A model generated the notes under the pieces. It saw only the letters and a program-made list of their open reading frames with translations. It did no database searches and had not been told where the DNA came from. 64,000 bases of DNA from Pirellula staleyi DSM 6068. GTDB lineage: Bacteria; Planctomycetota; Planctomycetia; Pirellulales; Pirellulaceae. Both the position numbers and the translations under genes were made by a program. This document shows positions 53,699 to 63,600 of this stretch, in pieces. The DNA is taken from positions 81,853-145,852 of the forward strand of contig CAMCMB010000006.1 in NCBI GenBank assembly GCA_945875845.1, read 5' to 3'. Every line of letters starts with the position of its first letter. The stretch's first letter is position 1.

Positions 53699-54181
53699 CT
53701 ATTTCGCAGGTCTCTTTTTTTTGGTTTTCGGCCGCGGCTTGAGGATGGGAGTCAATTCATCGACGAAGTCCTGTGCGTCGCCGAAACTGCGGTAGACACT
53801 TGCAAACCTTACAAAGGCAACTTGGTCTACTTCCTTCAAAAACTCCATGCATAGTTTTCCGATCTCTTCGCTACTCACCTCTTTTTCGTAGTTGTCGAGA
53901 ATGTGCGATTCAATCTCTGCAGCGAGTTTTTCAACGTCCTCTCCGCTAATGGTTCTTTTCCAACATGCAGCCCGTAACCCCAATTCAATTTTGGCGCGAC
54001 TGAAATCTTGGTGAGTTCCATCCCGTTTTCGGACTTGGAGGAGCCCTTCAACGCGTTCATAGGTCGTAAATCGTCTTCGGCATTGATTGCAGAATCGACG
54101 GCGACGGATGGCTTTTCCGTCTTCAACGATTCGGGAGTCTCGAACTCCGTCGTTATCACTGTAACAGTAGGGACATCGCAT
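53699..54181 (-). CDS. nrdR: NrdR, repressor of ribonucleotide reductase genes
   Basis: 160 residues. The zinc ribbon is complete: MRCPYCYSDNDGVRDSR (Cys3, Cys6) and RRRRFCNQCRRRFTTYERVE (Cys31, Cys34). An ATP-cone follows (VRKRDGTHQDFSRAKIELGL ... VAFVRFASVYRSF). NrdR senses ATP/dATP and represses nrd operons. The C-terminal tail is short and very basic (PRPKTKKKRPAK). It is divergent from the TlpA-like gene; no nrd gene or clear NrdR box is seen in the window. Confidence 0.96.
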   Translation of the reverse strand: MRCPYCYSDNDGVRDSRIVEDGKAIRRRRFCNQCRRRFTTYERVEGLLQVRKRDGTHQDFSRAKIELGLRAACWKRTISGEDVEKLAAEIESHILDNYEKEVSSEEIGKLCMEFLKEVDQVAFVRFASVYRSFGDAQDFVDELTPILKPRPKTKKKRPAK

Positions 54182-54530
54182 GAATGTAGCTAACTTAAAT
54201 CGAAACGGTTTGTCGAAATCCGAACCCAGGCGAACGCTAAATGCTTTCTATTCACCGTTCCTAATTCTCGATGTGGTCGAATTCGGAAAGGACAGTCGCC
54301 CGTATTTTCGCAGGCAAACCCCAATTCTTCAACCCTAACCAGCGTCATCCATCCGCAAAGTTGCTTTGAGGTCGCACCTAACGGGATTGGGTACTAGAAT
54401 TACGATGTGAAAAAACGTCGGGCTCGCGCCCTTGGACATTATTCATTGGAAACAGAAGTCGGAAGATTTCCGTCTGCCGGTCGCGAAGCGTCATCCTCAT
54501 CGCAATCACCGTCATCATCGAAAGGTCGAA

Positions 54531-55163
54531 ATGGATCAGTCCCCGCAAGTTACTACCGAACCGACGAAGGAAAAACGAGCCGCTCCGGCCTTTGTCCCAT
54601 TGATTTTAGCCGGCCTTTTCATGGTGACTGGCATTTGCGTTTTGCTGTTCATCGGCCGAGAAAAAGCTCGGATTATCGGCCAAACGATCACCGAACTCGA
54701 TATTCAACCACTCATCAATGCGGACCAAGCCATCAGCCAAGAGGCCATGAAAGGAAAAGTGGTTGTGCTTCATTTCTGGGGTTATTGGAGTCGACCAAGC
54801 GCCACGGAATATCCGGACTTCCTCCAGCTTCAAAAGAAATACAGTACCGACAGCGACGTCCTGTTTGCAAGCATTGCATGTAGCGACAGGAGCAACGACA
54901 GCGCAGAGTCTCTGGCGTTCTATTCCAAGAAATTTCTGGCCAACATGAGCGATTCCAATGCCCTCGACTTGCCTGTTTACCACGATCCAGCGGAATACAC
55001 TCGAACTCAAATTAGCCAACTACTGACTGCTGGAGGTTTTACATATCCGACCACCATCGTCGTCGATGGTGCGGGGCGCGTTGTGGATGTTTGGCGTTCG
55101 CCTGTGCCGCCTGCCACGCTGGAGCGGACAATCGAGAAGGCAAAAACGCAAACTCGAAGCTAA
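54531..55163 (+). CDS. membrane-anchored thioredoxin-fold protein lacking the CxxC pair
   Basis: 210 residues from the ATG at 54531, which has a GAAAGG site; an upstream ATG would add 33 basic residues. One membrane segment at about 20-41 (FVPLILAGLFMVTGICVLLF) then a TlpA/AhpC-like thioredoxin domain: VVVLHFWGYWSRPSATEYPD and TYPTTIVVDGAGRVVDVWRS with the cis-proline region. Where TlpA has WCxxC, this protein has WSRPS (87-90 region), so no redox cysteines remain in the active site. It may be a binding or scaffold protein. It is 51 nt upstream of pdxA on the same strand. Confidence 0.75.
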   Translation: MDQSPQVTTEPTKEKRAAPAFVPLILAGLFMVTGICVLLFIGREKARIIGQTITELDIQPLINADQAISQEAMKGKVVVLHFWGYWSRPSATEYPDFLQLQKKYSTDSDVLFASIACSDRSNDSAESLAFYSKKFLANMSDSNALDLPVYHDPAEYTRTQISQLLTAGGFTYPTTIVVDGAGRVVDVWRSPVPPATLERTIEKAKTQTRS

Positions 55164-55214
55164 AATCGCCGGTCGCTCACAGTGCATCGCCGTTCTTCTA
55201 TCTGGGACAGGTCC

Positions 55215-56285
55215 ATGTCGTTCTTACCACGCATCGCCATAACCATGGGTGACCCAACCGGAATCGGTCCGGAGATCATCGTCAAGGCAATCGCCAGCGG
55301 TCAATTCAGTCAACACTGCCGACCACTCGTGATAGGGCGATCTTCCATTTTGCGTCGTGCGTCGATGGCTTCGGGCCTCGATCTGTCCGTCGTGCCGATC
55401 ACTTCACTGGATCAATGGCAAGCCTCCGACGACGAAAATCGGATCGGAAAAGTGAAACTGTGGTGCTTAGAGACTGGTGATTCTGCCTCCGATCTGGCAA
55501 TCCAAGCTGTCGTCGATGTGCGAGGAGGTCAAGCCGCATATGATTGTTTACTGTGTGCTGCGCAACTTGCATTGGACGGTAGCGTGGATGCGATCGTAAC
55601 AGCACCGCTTCACAAAGTAGCGCTTCAGAACTCAGGGCATGATTGGCCCGGCCATACGGAATTGCTCGCTCATTTGTGCGGAGTCCAGGAATACGCCATG
55701 ATGCTGTATTTGCCACCGGGAAGGCCTCGGCACGGCGGGCCGGCCGGGTTCGGAGTTGTGCACGTAACGCTTCACATGGCACTTCGTGAAATATTTAATC
55801 ATATAAAAATCGAAGCGATCGACGAAAAAATTCGTCTTGCAAACGACGTTTTTACTCGCATCCGAAACTCCCTCGGAATCGATCCCAAGCCCCGCATCGC
55901 TGTCGCTGCCCTCAACCCGCATGGAGGAGAAAGCGGTCGGTTCGGTGCAGAGGAACAAACGATCATCGAACCTGCGGTCGCAATGGCACAACGGATGGGC
56001 ATCCATGTTGTGGGTCCTTTGCCAGTCGATACCCTGATGCCAAAGGCGGTCGATGGAGCTTTCGACGCGGTTATTGCCATGTATCACGACCAAGGCCATA
56101 TCGCTTTGAAACTGCTCGATATGTTCGATGCCGTGAACGTGACACTTGGCCTACCGATCATTCGAACAAGTGTGGCGCATGGAACCGCTCACGACATCGC
56201 TTGGCAGAACAAGGCGGAGGCGTCGGGAATGGTTCAAGCCGTGTTGACGGCCGCAAGAATGGTCGGGACGAATCAAGCTTCGTAA
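55215..56285 (+). CDS. pdxA: 4-hydroxythreonine-4-phosphate dehydrogenase
   Basis: 356 residues from the ATG at 55215, the one directly preceding the conserved RIAITMGDPTGIGPEIIVKA. Metal-binding histidines are in DWPGHTELLAHLCG, near residue 210 (HVTLHMALREIF) and in AMYHDQGHIALKLLDMFD; VTLGLPIIRTSVAHGTAHDI closes the active site. It acts in the DXP-dependent pyridoxal phosphate pathway. PdxA2-type enzymes that use other 4-phospho-acids are relatives, so the pathway label is likely but not certain. Length fits the family. Confidence 0.93.
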   Translation: MSFLPRIAITMGDPTGIGPEIIVKAIASGQFSQHCRPLVIGRSSILRRASMASGLDLSVVPITSLDQWQASDDENRIGKVKLWCLETGDSASDLAIQAVVDVRGGQAAYDCLLCAAQLALDGSVDAIVTAPLHKVALQNSGHDWPGHTELLAHLCGVQEYAMMLYLPPGRPRHGGPAGFGVVHVTLHMALREIFNHIKIEAIDEKIRLANDVFTRIRNSLGIDPKPRIAVAALNPHGGESGRFGAEEQTIIEPAVAMAQRMGIHVVGPLPVDTLMPKAVDGAFDAVIAMYHDQGHIALKLLDMFDAVNVTLGLPIIRTSVAHGTAHDIAWQNKAEASGMVQAVLTAARMVGTNQAS

Positions 56286-56513
56286 CCATGGATCGGTTTT
56301 TAGCGATTGTAGTATTGGGCTAGCCGCACACATAAACGGATCTGCTTCGGGCGGCCCCGTGCAGTGCAAACGCGGTGGGCGTGCCCCTTGCATCGGTTGA
56401 GCCTTGTGAATTCGCCCCTAAACATATTTGGACCTTGATTCGCGCGATCAAGGTTCAAAGTCAATGCGTCGAGTTGTTGACCGGTGCGAGAGTGTTCGAA
56501 TCAGCCGGTACGC

Positions 56514-56641
56514 GCTAGGGGCTTGTTGATTTAGTGAAGTCGTTATTGGTTAAGGGCGGTATGACGGACTTCCAAGTCCGTCAATTGGGAATTCGACGGA
56601 CTTGGAAGTCCGTCGTACCATTAAATCAACAAGCCCCTAGC
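56514..56641. repeat. MITE-like palindromic element, copy 2 (20-bp terminal inverted repeats)
   Basis: Left end GCTAGGGGCTTGTTGATTTA (56514-56533) is a perfect inverted repeat of the right end (56622-56641). Inside are gtatgacggacttccaagtc and gacggacttggaagtccgtc blocks, each a small hairpin. The element is 128 bp and its reverse complement matches 7798-7920. It lies between pdxA and the DUF11 gene; the rest of 56286-56668 has no gene. It encodes no protein. Confidence 0.88.
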
Positions 56642-56668
56642 TTCCGGTTTGCACTAACGTCCGGTTTA

Positions 56669-59401
56669 CTAAGGGACGGCTTGGATCGATAATCGATTCA
56701 ACGATGGAGTTGGTTGACCTGTGCTGGTGACCGACGCAACCAACTCGCCTTCCGTCTCCCGATCCAGTCGCAATTGAACGACACACGAATAGGTATCGTT
56801 GGCCCTGAAATATTGAATGGGTTCGAAGTCGATCTGCCTATCCGTGTTGGAAAGATTGTATTTCAGGTCTTTGGCTCGAATCGATGTCAATGTGGCAGTG
56901 CTAGGGTACTGCAATCGAAGAGAAACTTGTTGATGCGGCTTGTTTCGCAGATTCTCAACCCGGATCTCGTAAAAGCCGACCTCACCTTTCTTGAGGTTAT
57001 TGCTGACCGGAATGATGGTGACACTCAGTTCACGTTCAATGCCATTACCAGAGGGCATTGAGCTATTACCGGATGGCACGGGGACTTTATTGGAGCCAAA
57101 CCCGCTGCTGTTCGTGGCGGGCGCACTGCCTGGCAAAATATCCCCTCCAGAGCCTGAATTGCTGACAGCAAGAGTCAACACCTGTCGGCCGCTGATGCCA
57201 TCTGCCGTTTCAACTTGGACGGTCACACTGGCTTGAGCGGAGGGTGAAATAGCCTTAAATCGGCCTGAAAATTCAAGTCGACCATTAGGTGGCATATCAG
57301 CCAGACGCCATCGACCGACCTGTCGTTCCGGTTGATATTCGACGTCGCGACTCAACTCCAAGGCTTCGAAACTTGGATCATGTTGAATCGAAACGATGGG
57401 ACTGCGAAGAGTCGTGGTACCGGTGTTTGCAAAGGACCAAACCATGGTGAAATCGCCCCCTAACGGAACACTATTTTGCACCGAGGCACGGTCGATTAGG
57501 AACGTCAATGCAGGTCGTTTGGGAGTAGCGGGAAGCCCGCGGATGCATGCTTTCTGTGCAGCGAGAACTTGGTTTACGGACTGAGCGCTCGCGCTGACGC
57601 AAAGATCTCCTTCTCGCTGCACGATGAAGGATGCATCGAGCTTTCGCGGTTGTCCGGGCGGCAGAAAATCGATTGCTTGACGCGACTCGTTTCCTCCACG
57701 AATGTGTTGTAACCCCGGATCGCTTGCAAGCGTGATCTCAAGGTTGTTGATTGTCTGATTGCCAGTATTGGTTACCAAGATTTCAAAGGCGGCTTCGTTG
57801 CCTACTTCGACTTGTTGAAAATTCGGTCGCGGAGCGATTTGTAGAGTTACCTGCGGTTTAAGCACATCGGTTCGAATCGCTTTTTGTTGACGCAGATTGG
57901 GAGAGCCTGTGGCGTCAAAGAGCACTTGAGCATCCATGGCTGCGGTTGCGACGAACGTCATGTTCACGTCAAATTGGCGTCTGGCTTGCAATGGTCCAAT
58001 CGTCCAGCGCACGCTGTTGTTGGTTGGTTGGGGATCCGGTGCGTAGCTTGCCGAATCAAACCGCATACCATTCGGGATGGAAACCGTCAGAACTGTGTTT
58101 TCGGAAACAAGGTCACCGACATTGGCGAGACTTGCGGAATAAACCAACGGTTGGCTTGGGACAGCGATCTCGGGCCCACCGACTTGAAGTAACAGGGAAG
58201 CGGCGCTCCATGTTACGGTCGTTGTCCCGCGAGCGATGGGTAGCTCGGGCATGTTCAGTGCAGCATCCGCAGGCTTGACCACTTCGATTTCAATCATGAC
58301 GGTACCGAAAGGCGATTGATTCGCCCCAGGAAAAGAGCCATTTACGATAGCGACTTGCGCAACGCCATTGGCGTCTACTTGGACGTCCGCTTTCTCCGCT
58401 TGGGTTGGCATAAACAACGCAAATTCAGGGTTCAGGACCCGATACCGGACGATCCAGCCTTCCGCAGCCATAAATCCTTCCGCCTTCATCACGCGCGTGA
58501 CGAGCCTTACCTCTTCGCCGCTATTCACGATTTGGGGCACTGGGAATTGCCAGCTTGCATCGACCCAATAGATGGTGGCGGTTTGTCGGCGTTTATCCCA
58601 GACATCGCTGTCAGGCGCGAGAGCTGTAACCTTCGATGTGCCTTCACTGGGGCTGGTCAAGCTGATCCAAGTTTGCCCTTTTCGGATGGGAAGGTCATCG
58701 GCTTTTGTGGAGGTGCCACGCGTAATAACCCCGGCTTCTTTGCTTGTTCGACCGCGTGCAAAATCGACGCCGAGCTTTTCAACTTTGGGGCTATCGTCGC
58801 GTTTCCAGCTAGAGCGAGGTTGTCCCTTGGCATCGTCCCCGACCGCGACAATTTCGCCGGCGCTATTGGGGGAGAGCATCCATTCAATAGCCTCATTGGT
58901 GACCAAGAATTCATCTTTTCCGCAGATACCGGCGAGCAAGATTACCTCACCACCTACAGGGGCAACGATTCGCGTCGGGGTAAGTAGCAATTGTCCGCAT
59001 CGTCCCCGAAGGTCTTCCGCTTCCTTCGCTTCCCTCGCTTTCCCTAAACAAGTTTTACCTGCAAGGCATCCCTTGCACAGTTTCTTCTCTGCTCCATCTC
59101 CACCCTGCATACAGGCGGGCGGTTCCGGCGGCGTTTGAAATGCAGGTTGCTTCGATGGATAGCCATTGTTGGGATCGTGCGGCGATACGACCGAAGTTCC
59201 CTGATGGGTGAAAATACGGTTGCCGGTCGGGTCAATGGCTGGCAGTGACAGTGTTTTACATCCACTGATGAACCCCAAAACAACGCAGCATACAATCGCG
59301 TACCGAGAAAAATACTTCGCGATCGGAGTGAACGAACGACGAGCAATCGCAGATCTGCACTGGCAGAGATTTGAGATCGATGTTGAAGAGGTGTGGTACA
59401 T
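56669..59401 (-). CDS. large DUF11-repeat lipoprotein
   Basis: 910 residues. A long N-terminus ends in a lipobox-like FISGC (about residue 48) after a hydrophobic stretch AIVCCVVLGF, suggesting a lipoprotein. Next comes a cysteine-rich stretch (ACMQGGDGAEKKLCKGCLAG, KTCLGKAREA). The rest is made of Ig-fold beta domains: an N-terminal pair, then four DUF11-like repeats of about 110-130 residues, with SASLANVGDLVSENTVLTVS, FEILVTNTGNQTINNLEITL, MVWSFANTGTTTLRSPIVSI and YEIRVENLRNKPHQQVSLRL as their starts. Planctomycetes have several such surface proteins. Role probably structural or adhesive, which is inference. Confidence 0.82.
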   Translation of the reverse strand: MYHTSSTSISNLCQCRSAIARRSFTPIAKYFSRYAIVCCVVLGFISGCKTLSLPAIDPTGNRIFTHQGTSVVSPHDPNNGYPSKQPAFQTPPEPPACMQGGDGAEKKLCKGCLAGKTCLGKAREAKEAEDLRGRCGQLLLTPTRIVAPVGGEVILLAGICGKDEFLVTNEAIEWMLSPNSAGEIVAVGDDAKGQPRSSWKRDDSPKVEKLGVDFARGRTSKEAGVITRGTSTKADDLPIRKGQTWISLTSPSEGTSKVTALAPDSDVWDKRRQTATIYWVDASWQFPVPQIVNSGEEVRLVTRVMKAEGFMAAEGWIVRYRVLNPEFALFMPTQAEKADVQVDANGVAQVAIVNGSFPGANQSPFGTVMIEIEVVKPADAALNMPELPIARGTTTVTWSAASLLLQVGGPEIAVPSQPLVYSASLANVGDLVSENTVLTVSIPNGMRFDSASYAPDPQPTNNSVRWTIGPLQARRQFDVNMTFVATAAMDAQVLFDATGSPNLRQQKAIRTDVLKPQVTLQIAPRPNFQQVEVGNEAAFEILVTNTGNQTINNLEITLASDPGLQHIRGGNESRQAIDFLPPGQPRKLDASFIVQREGDLCVSASAQSVNQVLAAQKACIRGLPATPKRPALTFLIDRASVQNSVPLGGDFTMVWSFANTGTTTLRSPIVSIQHDPSFEALELSRDVEYQPERQVGRWRLADMPPNGRLEFSGRFKAISPSAQASVTVQVETADGISGRQVLTLAVSNSGSGGDILPGSAPATNSSGFGSNKVPVPSGNSSMPSGNGIERELSVTIIPVSNNLKKGEVGFYEIRVENLRNKPHQQVSLRLQYPSTATLTSIRAKDLKYNLSNTDRQIDFEPIQYFRANDTYSCVVQLRLDRETEGELVASVTSTGQPTPSLNRLSIQAVP

Positions 59402-59614
59402 CCAGGTATCACCTAAACTGTCCGTTCCATGGAAACGCTCGCAACCGTTGCGATCGAGGTGTCTTCGAGGAAGACGCTTCGAGACGATACCTCACAAATT
59501 TGTGCTGAACTCAAGATTGAATGGCACTACAGCGAGAATTTTGATGCAAGCGGTAAGAATGTACTCGTTTTATCGAATGATCCTTTTCTTTTTCCCCGTT
59601 GTGGGTTGGACAGG

Positions 59615-60508
59615 CTATCCCTGGCTCAACAAAAAACATTTGTCTGCACGCCACTCTCGCCCATCAATGCGTTTGATGAGGGCTCGCAGTCGCCCCGACG
59701 AATCCAGTGCGGCGGCAAAGTCTACGCAGTGCAATGCATCGCTGTTGAAGTCGGATTGGTCAATTCGCTTGCCCTGTTCCAGTCTCACGAGCGTTTCATC
59801 ATTGGGAAAAGCTTGTGGCCAATGCTTGACACCTAGGCTTGAAGGCATAAGTTGGCCTGCGATGGCGGATTCCTCTTCGAGTGCATCCGGCGAACAGGAA
59901 TTCTCGAGAAGGAAGGGGCCAATGGCAGTTCGCACCAAACTGGTCATAATTGCATCCGAACCAAGCGCTAAGGCAATGTCTCGGCCGATGGATCGAATGT
60001 AGGTGCCGGTTCCGCAAGTGATCTTCAGTTCAAAATGAGGGTATTTGAAAGCGGTTAGTTCAATCGATGCAACCGTTACATCTCTTTTCGGAATTTCGAA
60101 TTCTTTTCCTTCACGGGCCAATTCGTGAGCTCGTTTCCCATCGATCCAAATGGCGGAGTACTTCGGCGGCGTCTGTTCAATTATCCCCGTGAACGAGGGT
60201 AATTGCTGTTCAATCTGATGCTGTTGGATGATGGGCGGCGACGGAATCGGTACTGCGGTTGACTCGCTGTCGGCAGAATCGTTGGTTACTCCTAGTTCAA
60301 AAGAACCCAAATATTGTTTTGGCAGCGTGTGGATTGCATCGGTTAATCGGACGGCTTGTCCAATTAAGACAAGCAGGACTCCACTTGCAAGTGGGTCAAG
60401 CGTACCAGCGTGTCCGACCTTCGTTGGATGAATCAGCCGTTGCACAGCGTTGACGCAGTCACGGCTTGTTGGACCCACAGGCTTGTGCAAATTCAGAATG
60501 CCGAACAT
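59615..60508 (-). CDS. truB: tRNA pseudouridine-55 synthase
   Basis: 297 residues. N-terminal GILNLHKPVGPTSRDCVNAV, then the catalytic motif VGHAGTLDPLASGVLLVLIG with Asp38, KQYLGSFELGVTNDSADSES, GIIEQTPPKYSAIWIDGKRA and TCGTGTYIRSIGRDIALALG, all in family order. It makes pseudouridine at position 55 of tRNA. The C-terminal PUA-like part is short. Start ATG at 60506-60508 precedes the conserved strand directly. It is divergent from ftsK with 138 nt between starts. Confidence 0.96.
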   Translation of the reverse strand: MFGILNLHKPVGPTSRDCVNAVQRLIHPTKVGHAGTLDPLASGVLLVLIGQAVRLTDAIHTLPKQYLGSFELGVTNDSADSESTAVPIPSPPIIQQHQIEQQLPSFTGIIEQTPPKYSAIWIDGKRAHELAREGKEFEIPKRDVTVASIELTAFKYPHFELKITCGTGTYIRSIGRDIALALGSDAIMTSLVRTAIGPFLLENSCSPDALEEESAIAGQLMPSSLGVKHWPQAFPNDETLVRLEQGKRIDQSDFNSDALHCVDFAAALDSSGRLRALIKRIDGREWRADKCFLLSQG

Positions 60509-60646
60509 AGAAGAACCGAGTTGAGTTTGCGGATTGTGCTGACCAGGTATTGCCGCTTAAGTCTACAAGGCGGTTTCGAATCGCAGTTGCCGAAAAAGAT
60601 TGGTGGCGTTCGGCATTGTAACCAAGGAATCTAAGGTAAGCGAGCG

Positions 60647-63600
60647 ATGGAAAATCAACGGTCCGTCCGATGGGATATAGCTGCTGTCGTGATGTTTGCC
60701 GCATCCGCCGTACTGTGGCTGTCACTGTTTACCCACGATCCAGCGGACAATCTTGGTGAATTCAGTGGGACTCTAGCAACTTTTTACAGTCCCATTTATG
60801 CTGCCTACCCATTTAACGAGAGCATTCAAAATTCTTGTGGATATATGGGAGCATTTGCCAGCGATTTGCTGTTTCAAGCCACAGGCATTGGCGCCTATTT
60901 GATAGCCAGCCTTATGATCTTGGCCGGAGTCGTGATGCTTAGGCAGCAACCCTTGGCTTCTCCGATGGGACGCAGTATCGGTTGGACCTTGATTTTGGTC
61001 GCAGTCTGCAGCATGCCAACTCGATTCGGCATCCAGCCGAGGATTCCTGTTCCGATTGGGGGCGGTGGCTATTTGGGTGCACTTTGCAACACTTGGATGA
61101 ATGAGCACCTTGCGCAAGCCGGATCGGTCATCCTGATTGTTGCGGTGTTTATTGGTGGACTGCTCTTGAGCACCGAATACGCTCTCGTTCGCTACTTCGG
61201 CTTTGCGGCAACTGGCAGCATGATGGCCTTGAAATGGTTTCGCCTGCCGACATGGACGATGGGTCGCCACGCAGGAAACTTGTCAGGAACCTTTTCTCCA
61301 TCGCGATCCGATTTACCTAAGAGCATGACGCTACGACAAAATCCAGCCTCGATCACAGCGGGTGGAAGCAACGTTGCAGGCCAAACAGCCTATCCCTCTT
61401 CGGTGACCTACGCAGCACCTTTGGCAGGGGGCGGTATTAGTAGCAATGCAACGAACGATAGCGGCGATGGTGGTCCAGCCATTCGAATTGGCCGACGAGC
61501 GGAAGCAAGCTTGACCGCCCTCGATCTCGCATCGCAATCGAAAGCCGTCGGCCGAACGGATTTGACCTTTCCCAAAGCAACCACTTTGGCATCCATCGCC
61601 GGTGCACTCTTTGGATCGAAGAAAAAGACTGAGGGCGAGTTGCTCGATGACGAAGATGAACTGCAGAATGCGGGCTCCAGCCACCAAAGCGCTGCGCATA
61701 AAACGATCGTCAGCGGACGAAAACCCATTGCGCCCAGAGTGGAGTACCACGATGATGACGAATTCGACGAAGACGAAGATGCAACCATCGCAGATGAGGA
61801 GATGGAACTGCATGGCGATGGAGAAGAGGTGAATGATGACGAGGTTCACAGCCAAGACGACGAAGACCAAATTGTCGTTGAGCCCCCAAAGAAACGCGGA
61901 GCAGGACGTTCACGGTCCATTCGTAGTGATGCGGCTCACATAGAAGAAGACAAGGGACCGCGAGTCAAAACCCGCAAAGAAAAGACCGAGGTTGTGGATG
62001 TTGCGTCCCCCCAACTTCATGAGGATTTGCATGCTCAATTGAACGACACGAAACTCCCGGAGGGAAGCGAAGAGTATGTGCTGCCAGGACTCGACCTATT
62101 GTCGGAGTCCGACGAGATTTCCTACGACGAGCAGACAGAAGAAGTCAAGAAAAAAGCCAAAGTCCTCGAACAAACGTTCGCCAAATTTGGGTTTAACATT
62201 CGGGTAGTAGAAATCGAAACCGGGCCCGTGATCGCGCAATATGAAATCGAGCTCGAAGCCGGCTTGCGATTGAGCAAAATCACAGGTTTGGCCGACGATC
62301 TCGCAATCGCCCTCCGTGTCCCAAGCGTGCGCATTGTGGCTCCCATTCCGGGCAAAAATAGCGTTGGTATCGAAGTGCCCAATGAACACCGGCAAATCGT
62401 TCGGATGCGCGAAGTCATTGAAGAGAGCGGGCCTCAGGTTCGCAAGCAAAAGATACCGTTGTTTCTTGGGAAAGACGTATCAGGTAAAGCCCTCACCGTA
62501 GATCTTGCAAGCTTACCGCACTTGCTCATCGCAGGACGGACCGGGACTGGCAAAAGCGTTTGCTTGAACTCGATCATCTCGTCCATCCTCATGACTAGGC
62601 GACCGGATGAAGTGCGGATGTTGATGATCGACCCGAAGATGGTCGAACTGAGCTGCTATGCCAGGCTTCCGCACCTTATGCACCCCGTCGTCATCGACAT
62701 GCGCAAAGCCGAAGCGATTTTGGCATGGGCGGTCGACAAGATGCAGGAACGTTACGAATTGCTGGCTCGGGCAGGAGTACGGCATTTGACCAATTACAAC
62801 CAATTGGGCCGCGAGGAACTATTGGATCGACTTAAGCCGGAGAACGATGAAGAAGCGGAGCTGATTCCGGATCACTTACCGTTTATTGTGATCGTGGTCG
62901 ACGAGATGGCTGACTTGATGCTTACCTCGGGCAAGGAAGTGGAAACGCACATCATTCGGCTTGCAGCGAAAAGTCGGGCTGTTGGAATTCACTTGATCTT
63001 GGCGACACAAAAACCAACCGTCGATGTTATCACCGGATTGATCAAAAGTAATCTTCCAGCCAGAATCAGTTTCCAGGTGGCTAGCCGTACAGATTCGCGG
63101 GTGGTTCTGGACGAAATGGGAGCGGATAAATTGCTCGGTAACGGGGACATGCTGTTCCTATGGCCCGGTACGAGCGCCCTGGTGCGCGGGCAAGGCACCT
63201 ACCTGAGCGACGACGAAATCAATGCCGTGGTCGATCATTGCAGCATGGGCGAGCAAAATTTTGTACAAGAGTTGGTTCAGCTCAAAGCCGCCAAGGACAA
63301 TGAGGAGCCAGTCAAGCCTGGCACATTCAAAAAACGCGACGATCTGTACGAAGCTGCTGTAGACATTGTCGTCCGCGAAGGTCGAGGGAGTTGCTCCTTG
63401 TTGCAACGGGCGTTGGGGATTGGCTACGGCCGTGCCGCCCGTTTGATCGATTTCATGTCGGAGGACGGGATCGTGGGGCAATACAATGGCTCTCAAGCGC
63501 GGGATGTCGTGATTACATTGGCTCAGTGGGACGAGATGCGAGTGGGGACCGACAGCTCAGAGGAGAAACCAAGCAAAGGAAGAGGAAATAAGATCCGTCG

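Noticed and set aside
59429..59836. Plus-strand 135-residue frame
   Set aside because: More than half lies antisense to truB, has no conserved motifs, and truB is certain.
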